From contig DATLFS010000016.1 of NCBI GenBank assembly GCA_035540935.1, positions 1 through 10,437 on the forward strand: a stretch of 10,437 nucleotides of DNA. Reading direction: 5' to 3'. Shown here piece after piece: positions 6,172-10,437 of this stretch. The notes under the pieces are model-generated. The model saw only the letters and a list, made by a program, of their open reading frames with translations. It searched no databases and was not told the origin of the DNA. The position numbers were made by a program, and so were the translations under genes. Source of the DNA: DATLFS01 sp035540935. GTDB lineage: Bacteria > Actinomycetota > CADDZG01 > WHSQ01. Position 1 is the stretch's first letter; each line of letters begins with the position of its first letter.

Positions 6172-6246
6172 TCGGGACGGCCGGATTTGAACCGGCGACC
6201 CCTGGTCCCCCAGACCAGTGCGCTAACCAAGCTGCGCCACGTCCCG
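6172..6246 (-). tRNA. tRNA-Pro (anticodon GGG)
   Basis: The minus strand folds into a complete cloverleaf: a 7-bp acceptor stem (CGGGACG/CGTCCCG), D arm GCGC-AGCTTGGTTA-GCGC, anticodon arm CTGGT-CTGGGGG-ACCAG with GGG at positions 34-36, a 5-nt variable loop, T arm GCCGG-TTCAAAT-CCGGC and discriminator A. It is 75 nt long and CCA is not encoded. It decodes CCC and CCU. It lies between der and pgsA in the same direction. Confidence 0.97.
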
Positions 6247-6260
6247 CGTGCGCTCGCCGC

Positions 6261-6266
6261 ATTCTA
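6261..6266 (-). promoter_or_regulatory. Candidate -10 element for tRNA-Pro
   Basis: The minus strand carries TAGAAT (5 of 6 bases of TATAAT) 14 nt before the tRNA 5' end. This would give a start site near 6254 and a short 5' leader for RNase P. No convincing -35 is found 16-18 nt upstream, where the sequence is GC-rich, so this is only a candidate. Confidence 0.4.
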
Positions 6267-6290
6267 CTCACCCGCCGCGGTCCCGGCCCC

Positions 6291-6312
6291 GTCTCCAAGG
6301 AGACAAGTAGAC
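6291..6312. repeat. GTC(G/T)AC-type array between der and tRNA-Pro (array C)
   Basis: On the plus strand three hexamers at 8-bp steps read GTCTCC (6291), GGAGAC (6299) and GTAGAC (6307), the first two being a perfect dyad around AA. GTAGAC is the reverse complement of GTCTAC. It sits in the 113-bp gap between the der stop (6360) and the tRNA, upstream of the candidate -10. Only one hexamer matches the consensus fully, but phase and location agree with arrays B and F. Confidence 0.45.
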
Positions 6313-6359
6313 AAAGCACTATGGCGACCTCGAGAGGGGCCGCGGCGTCTCCCTCTAGG

Positions 6360-7696
6360 CTAAACCCTTACTTGACGCTTACGGCGTCGTACTTCAAAGC
6401 GCACCGGTGTCCCCTCGAAGGGCTCGACGTCCCGGATGCGATGCTCGAGGTAGCGGAGGTACGACTCCTCCACCGCCCCCGAGGCGAACAGGATCACGTG
6501 TGGCGGCGCCGTGCGCGCCTGCACGGCGTACAGGATGCGGACGGCGCGGCCGCGGGTCCGCGGGTGGGGACGGTGCGCCTGCGCCTCCTGCACGACACGA
6601 TTCACGTCGGCGGTGAGGAGGCGTCGCCGGTGAGAGTCCACGGCCGTCTCCACCGCCGGAAGGATCCGGTCCACGCCTCGGCGCGTCACGGCGGAGGTGC
6701 GTACGAGGGGCGCCCACGGGACGAAGCGCAACCTGGACGCCACGTCGCGATCGAACCGCTTCCGGTCCGCCTCGTCCACCGGCACCAGATCCCATTTGTT
6801 GAGCACGACGACGCAGGCTCGACCCGCCTCCAGGATCGCCTCGGCGATCCGCTGGTCGTGTCCGGTCACCCCCTCCTCCGCGTTCACCACCAGGACGGCG
6901 GCGTCGACGCGCTCGAGGGTGCGGCGGGACCGCAGGAAGCCGAAGTACTCGACCGGATCGTCGATCTTCACCTCCCGGCGCATGCCGGCGGTGTCCACCA
7001 CCCGCGCGAGGCGGCCGTCCGGGAGGCGCAGGAAGGAATCCACCGGATCCCGCGTCGTCCCGGGCCGAGGATCGACGATGGCTCGAGCCTCACCCGTCAA
7101 CCGGTTCAACAACGACGACTTGCCCACGTTCGGGCGGCCGACGAGAGCCAGGGAGGCCCACGTCTCTACCTCCCCTTCACCCTTCTCCGAAGGCAGCGCG
7201 GCCACCAAGGCCTCGAGGAAGTCGCCCGACCCGCGGCCGTGGAGCGCCGACAGCGGGTGCGGATCTCCGAGCCCCAGCCGGTAGAACACCGCGGCAGCCG
7301 GCTCGTCCCGCGGGTCGTCCACCTTGTTGGCCGCGATGAGGACCGGCTTCCCGGCCCGCCGCAGCAGCTCGGCAACGGCGTGGTCGTCCGCGCTCGGCCC
7401 CGCGGCGGCGTCGACGACCAGCACGATCACGTCCGCGGCGGCGATCGCCACCTGTGCCTGCTCGACGATGCGGGCATCGAGGCCGGTGGCGCCGGGCTCG
7501 AGGCCGCCCGTGTCCACGAGCTCGAAGGATCGCCCGGCCCACTCGGCCACGAAGCCGCGGCGGTCTCTCGTCACCCCGGGCATTTCGTGCTCGATCGCCT
7601 CGCGTCGCCCCAGGATGCGGTTCACCAGCGACGACTTCCCGACGTTGGGTCGGCCGACCACCGCGACCACCGGCAGACCCGCCGTGGCCGGTTGCG

Positions 7697-7700
<4 letters not shown>
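6360..7700 (-). CDS. der: Ribosome biogenesis GTPase Der (EngA)
   Basis: Der is a double GTPase needed for maturation of the 50S subunit. The 446-residue product has two G domains: GRPNVGKS (16-23), DTGG (63-66) and NKVD (125-128); then GRPNVGKS (188-195), DTAG (236-239) and NKWD (301-304). A KH-like C-terminal domain (about 360-446) contains VQEAQAHRPHPRTRGRAVRI and ILYAVQ, and ends with a basic tail. The reading frame stays open to 7901, but those extra residues are the shadow of the cmk 3' end. GTG at 7700 shares GTGA with the cmk stop (7699-7697) and has GAGGGA about 9 nt upstream, so I set the start there. It is the last protein gene of the aroA-cmk-der run. cmk-der adjacency is widespread in Actinobacteria (Rv1712-Rv1713). 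Confidence 0.97.
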
Positions 7701-8343
<643 letters not shown>

Positions 8344-8347
<4 letters not shown>

Positions 8348-9594
8348 CGTTCCCGGCCTTCGAGCAGCTGGAGGAAGCCGGGGAACGAGACGTCGGCCGC
8401 GCCCGCACCCAGGACCCGCACCGGTTCGGGGGCGACCTTCGCGGCCACCATGAGCGCCATGGCTATCCGATGGTCGCCGCGGGCATCGACGACACCCCCG
8501 CCGGGAGACCAAGGTCCCCGCACCACGAACCCCTCCTCGTGCTCGACCACGTTCGCTCCCAGCGACGCCAGTGCCTCGACCGTCGCCGCGATGCGATCCG
8601 ACTCCTTGAACCGCAGCTCGGCGGCGCCTTCCACAACCGTCTCACCTTCCGCCGCAGCCGCCGCCACCGCGAGGATCGGCAGTTCGTCTATCACGCCTGG
8701 AACCTCCCGCGGGGAGATCGAGACGCCCCTCAGGGCCGAGGGCTCCGCCCGGAGCCGTCCGACCGGCTCGCCCTCCCACTCACCCGCGGGCTCCACCGTG
8801 ATCGACGCGCCCATGCGCTGGAGGATCTCGACGGCGCCGGTCCGGGTCGGGTTCAGCCCGACGTCTTCGATCTCGATCGGGCCCCGCGCCCCCAGCGCCG
8901 TCGCGACGACGAGGACCATCGCGGCCGAGACATCGCCCGGGATCCGCCGGTCTACCGGCGCCGGCTCGCTTCCCCCCTGCACGACGATGCAACCACCCTC
9001 CCGTCGCATCGGGACGCCCGCCGCGGCCAGCATCCTCTCGGTGTGGTCGCGGGTGACGACCGCCTCCCGGACCGACGTCGATCCCTCGGCCATGAGCCCC
9101 GCCAGCAACAGCGCGCTCTTCACCTGGGCGCTCGGCACCGTCGTGGTCAGATCGCCCCCGCGCAGCCGGCGTCCCGCCACCGCGAGCGGGGCGCGGTCAC
9201 CGCCACTCCTCCCGCCGATGGACGCGCCCATGCTTCGAAGCGGGTCGACGACCCTCGCCATCGGACGCCGCCGGAGCGACTCGTCCCCCGTCAGCACAAA
9301 GTGACCGGGTGTCCCGGCGCACACGCCGAGCAGCATCCGCAGCGTCGTCGCCGAGTTCCCGCAGTCGAGCACGTCCCCGGGCTCGTTGAGCGATCTCAGG
9401 CCGCGCCCTACCAGCTCCGCGCTCCCGCTCCGGACGGATACCTCCACGCCCAGCAGGCGAAGCGCGGCTGCGGTGGCGGCGACGTCGCGCCCCGTGTTGA
9501 GACCGGTCAGGGACGACCGGCCGCGTGCCAGGGCTCCCACGATCAAGGCGCGGTGTGAGATCGATTTGTCTCCCGGAACCCGCACAGGCCGCAC
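8344..9594 (-). CDS. aroA: 3-phosphoshikimate 1-carboxyvinyltransferase (EPSP synthase), class II-like
   Basis: AroA joins phosphoenolpyruvate and shikimate-3-phosphate, the sixth step of the shikimate pathway. At 416 residues it is full length. Substrate-site motifs are VPGDKSISHRA (6-16; Lys10, Ser11, Arg15), CGNSATTLRML (78-88), RRRPMARV (108-115), SAQVKSALLLAG (155-166), TRDHTERML (181-189), NPTRTG (248-253), VIDELPILAV (301-310, with Asp303) and RFKESDRI (328-335). RPM, RDHTE and NPTRTG are typical of class II enzymes such as CP4. Ala82 occupies the place of E. coli Gly96 and CP4 Ala100. GTG at 9594 is the longest sensible start; GTG at 9585 is an equal candidate because GGAAGG lies 9 nt before it and the protein would begin MRVPGDKS. 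It overlaps cmk by TTGA. No firm promoter was found in the long upstream gap. Confidence 0.96.
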
Positions 9595-9664
9595 CCTTCC
9601 ACATAAACGTCAATCTCTACTACAGCTTTATGAGTCTCTTCGCCCTCCGCCCTCAGCGTCGCCG

Positions 9665-9695
9665 CGGGGCCGGCGCCTTCTCACCGCCGGCCCCG
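9665..9695 (-). terminator. Perfect 11-bp GC hairpin upstream of aroA (terminator or attenuator)
   Basis: CGGGGCCGGCG (9665-9675) and its exact complement (9685-9695) enclose a 9-nt loop. In the minus-strand transcript the stem would end about 70 nt before the aroA start. No T-run follows on either strand, so it is not a classical intrinsic terminator, but U-less hairpins are often proposed as terminators in high-GC Actinobacteria. It could equally be an attenuator in the aroA leader. Confidence 0.5.
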
Positions 9696-9813
9696 ACAGA
9701 GCGCAGGACCGGCCGTCCGCACCCACTCATCCTCGCTCGGTCCGGCGTCTTCGTGAGATCGTCCACGTTAGGCGTCCGCCGGTCCAGGGGGTGGCGGCCG
9801 CGTGAGTGGCTTT

Positions 9814-9827
9814 GTAGACAGGTCGAC
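9814..9827. repeat. GTC(G/T)AC pair in rluB-aroA gap (array D)
   Basis: GTAGAC (9814) and GTCGAC (9822) are spaced exactly 8 bp apart on the plus strand. A weaker third position (ATAGAT, 9830) leads into the AT-rich patch. Part of the same motif family as arrays B and F. Confidence 0.5.
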
Positions 9828-9859
9828 TCATAGATAAAACATCGCCGGCACGGTATCCC

Positions 9860-9871
9860 CTTGTCGACAAG
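9860..9871. repeat. 12-bp perfect palindrome centred on GTCGAC (array E)
   Basis: CTTGTCGACAAG is fully self-complementary and centred on GTCGAC (9863-9868). One 8-bp step to the right the sequence reads GTCCCC (9871) and one step to the left ATCCCC (9855). It looks like a dimer-binding site, the fullest palindromic form of the motif in this window. Confidence 0.55.
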
Positions 9872-9875
9872 TCCC

Positions 9876-9935
9876 CCGCGGTTGCCGCGCGGAGCATCCG
9901 GTCGGCCGCAGGCTCCGCCTCGCTCACCAGGAGCG
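9876..9935 (-). terminator. Possible rluB terminator region (two short hairpins)
   Basis: About 30 nt after the rluB stop the minus strand can form CGCTC-CTGGT-GAGCG (9935-9921). This is followed by an imperfect stem GGAGC...GCTCC (9914-9891) with an inner CGG/CCG pairing. Neither is followed by a T-run, so the call rests on position and weak pairing alone. Confidence 0.25.
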
Positions 9936-9955
9936 ATAAGGCTACAGAGGTACAT

Positions 9956-9977
9956 GTCGACACGTCTACAGGTCGAC
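9956..9977. repeat. GTC(G/T)AC array across the rluB stop (array F)
   Basis: Three perfect hexamers at exact 8-bp steps on the plus strand: GTCGAC (9956), GTCTAC (9964) and GTCGAC (9972), with linkers AC and AG. The array straddles the end of rluB; the TAG stop (9968-9966) is part of the middle hexamer and the last sense codons use the third one. This is the same three-unit form as array B, with the G/T alternation inverted. Confidence 0.6.
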
Positions 9978-10437
9978 CGCCGCGTAGAGATCCCGTACCT
10001 CCTCGACCCGCAAGCGGCGCGCGGTGCCGGGCTTCAGCCGCCCGAGCCGCAGCGGCCCGATCGCCGTGCGCGCCAAGCGCGTCACGGGATAGCCGAGCGC
10101 CTCGAACATCCTTCGGACCTGCCGGTGCCGCCCCTCCCTCAGGACCACCTCTACCAGCGTCGAGCCCCGCGTCCGATCCACCAATTCCGCCTCGGCCGGA
10201 GCCGTCAACCCGTCGTCGAGCTCTATCCCCCGCCGAAGTGCCCTCACGTCCGCGTCCTTCAAGGTGCCTCGGGCCTCGACCAGGTACGTCTTTGGGACCT
10301 CGAAGCTCGGGTGCGTAAGCCGGTAGGTGAGCTCTCCGTCGTTCGTGATCAGGATCGCTCCCTCGGTGTCGATGTCCAGACGCCCCACCGGCCACAGCCG
10401 CTCATCCGACTCGACGAGGTCGAGGACGGTCTCGCGC
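9966..10437 (-). CDS. rluB: RluB/RsuA-family rRNA pseudouridine synthase, N-terminus cut by window edge
   Basis: This enzyme isomerises a specific uridine of 23S (RluB) or 16S (RsuA) rRNA. About 156 C-terminal residues are visible, entering from the edge as RETVLDLVESDERLWPVGR. The catalytic motif is GRLDIDTEGAILITNDGEL, in which the Asp of GRLD is the family nucleophile. It is followed by RLTHPSFEVPKTYLV, LREGRHRQVRRMFEALGYPV and RTAIGPLRLGRLKPGTARRL, all family hallmarks. The N-terminal S4 RNA-binding domain would lie outside the window. rluB rather than rsuA is favoured by the downstream cmk-der order (Rv1711-Rv1713). A GTG at 10388 lies inside the conserved domain and is not the true start. 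The stop codon is part of repeat array F. Confidence 0.93.
   Translation of the reverse strand, partial: RETVLDLVESDERLWPVGRLDIDTEGAILITNDGELTYRLTHPSFEVPKTYLVEARGTLKDADVRALRRGIELDDGLTAPAEAELVDRTRGSTLVEVVLREGRHRQVRRMFEALGYPVTRLARTAIGPLRLGRLKPGTARRLRVEEVRDLYAAVDL

Larger units (their letters stand above)
9595..9965. other. 371-bp intergenic region between rluB and aroA
   Basis: This is the longest gap in the window. I see no convincing gene: a frame of 100 codons on the minus strand (9955-9653) has an odd composition, no recognisable motif, and runs across the hairpin and repeat arrays. The gap holds array F (partly), array E and array D of GTC(G/T)AC motifs, a perfect 11-bp hairpin (9665-9695), two smaller hairpins after rluB and an AT-rich patch (about 9828-9842). 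It probably contains the rluB terminator and the aroA promoter, but no classical -35/-10 pair stands out. Confidence 0.5.

Noticed and set aside
8348..8512. N-terminal extension of Cmk by 55 residues
   Set aside because: Arg/Pro/Gly-rich shadow of the aroA 3' end; Cmk normally begins a few residues before the P-loop, as with the TTG at 8347.
9653..9955. Possible 100-residue minus-strand protein between rluB and aroA
   Set aside because: No ribosome site, no recognisable domain, and the frame runs through palindromes and a perfect hairpin; better explained as regulatory DNA.
9814..9977. The GTC(G/T)AC arrays as a CRISPR or a DnaA-box cluster
   Set aside because: Units are 6 bp with 2-bp linkers, so there are no spacers. 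TTGTCGACA differs from the TTATCCACA DnaA box and no origin genes are near.

Overview
The window is GC-rich, tightly packed bacterial chromosome with every gene on the minus strand, so transcription runs from high to low coordinates. Gene content and order point to Actinobacteriota. The run pgsA - gcvH - garA - ftsR-like MerR - DUF151 - second MerR - gcv gene matches the order I recall for M. tuberculosis Rv1822/Rv1826-Rv1832. The run rluB - (aroA) - cmk - der matches Rv1711-Rv1713. Putting both blocks together, with aroA inside one and a carboxypeptidase plus hpt inside the other, suggests a deep-branching class (perhaps Thermoleophilia-like) rather than Mycobacteriales. That placement is inference.

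Layout in transcription order. Positions 10437-9966 hold the 3' part of an RluB/RsuA-type pseudouridine synthase. Positions 9965-9595 are a 371-bp gap with hairpins and phased GTC(G/T)AC motifs. Positions 9594-6360 hold aroA-cmk-der, joined by 4-nt stop/start overlaps. Positions 6246-6172 hold tRNA-Pro(GGG), followed after 3 nt by pgsA (6168-5533) and then gcvH (5486-5103). A good promoter at about 5099-5072 then reads into garA (zinc ribbon + FHA), the FtsR-like MerR regulator, a secreted D-Ala-D-Ala carboxypeptidase, hpt and the DUF151 protein, ending at 1619. A separate promoter with a palindrome in its spacer precedes the second MerR gene (1505-1023). That gene is followed by a small nuclease-like hypothetical protein (974-570) and gcvT (567 to the window edge).

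Most genes are housekeeping: shikimate pathway (aroA), CMP kinase, ribosome assembly GTPase (der), phospholipid synthesis (pgsA), glycine cleavage (gcvH, gcvT), purine salvage (hpt), peptidoglycan trimming (carboxypeptidase) and a metabolic FHA switch (garA) with two MerR regulators.

The least expected signals are: (1) arrays of GTC(G/T)AC hexamers at exactly 8-bp steps, almost all at gene junctions; (2) an AroA with alanine at the position equivalent to E. coli Gly96, as in class II glyphosate-insensitive enzymes; (3) a pgsA start codon 3 nt behind a tRNA; (4) a garA promoter placed so that the mRNA should be leaderless; and (5) a nuclease-like orphan protein between the second MerR gene and gcvT. 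I saw no mobile element, CRISPR array, phage gene or defence island.
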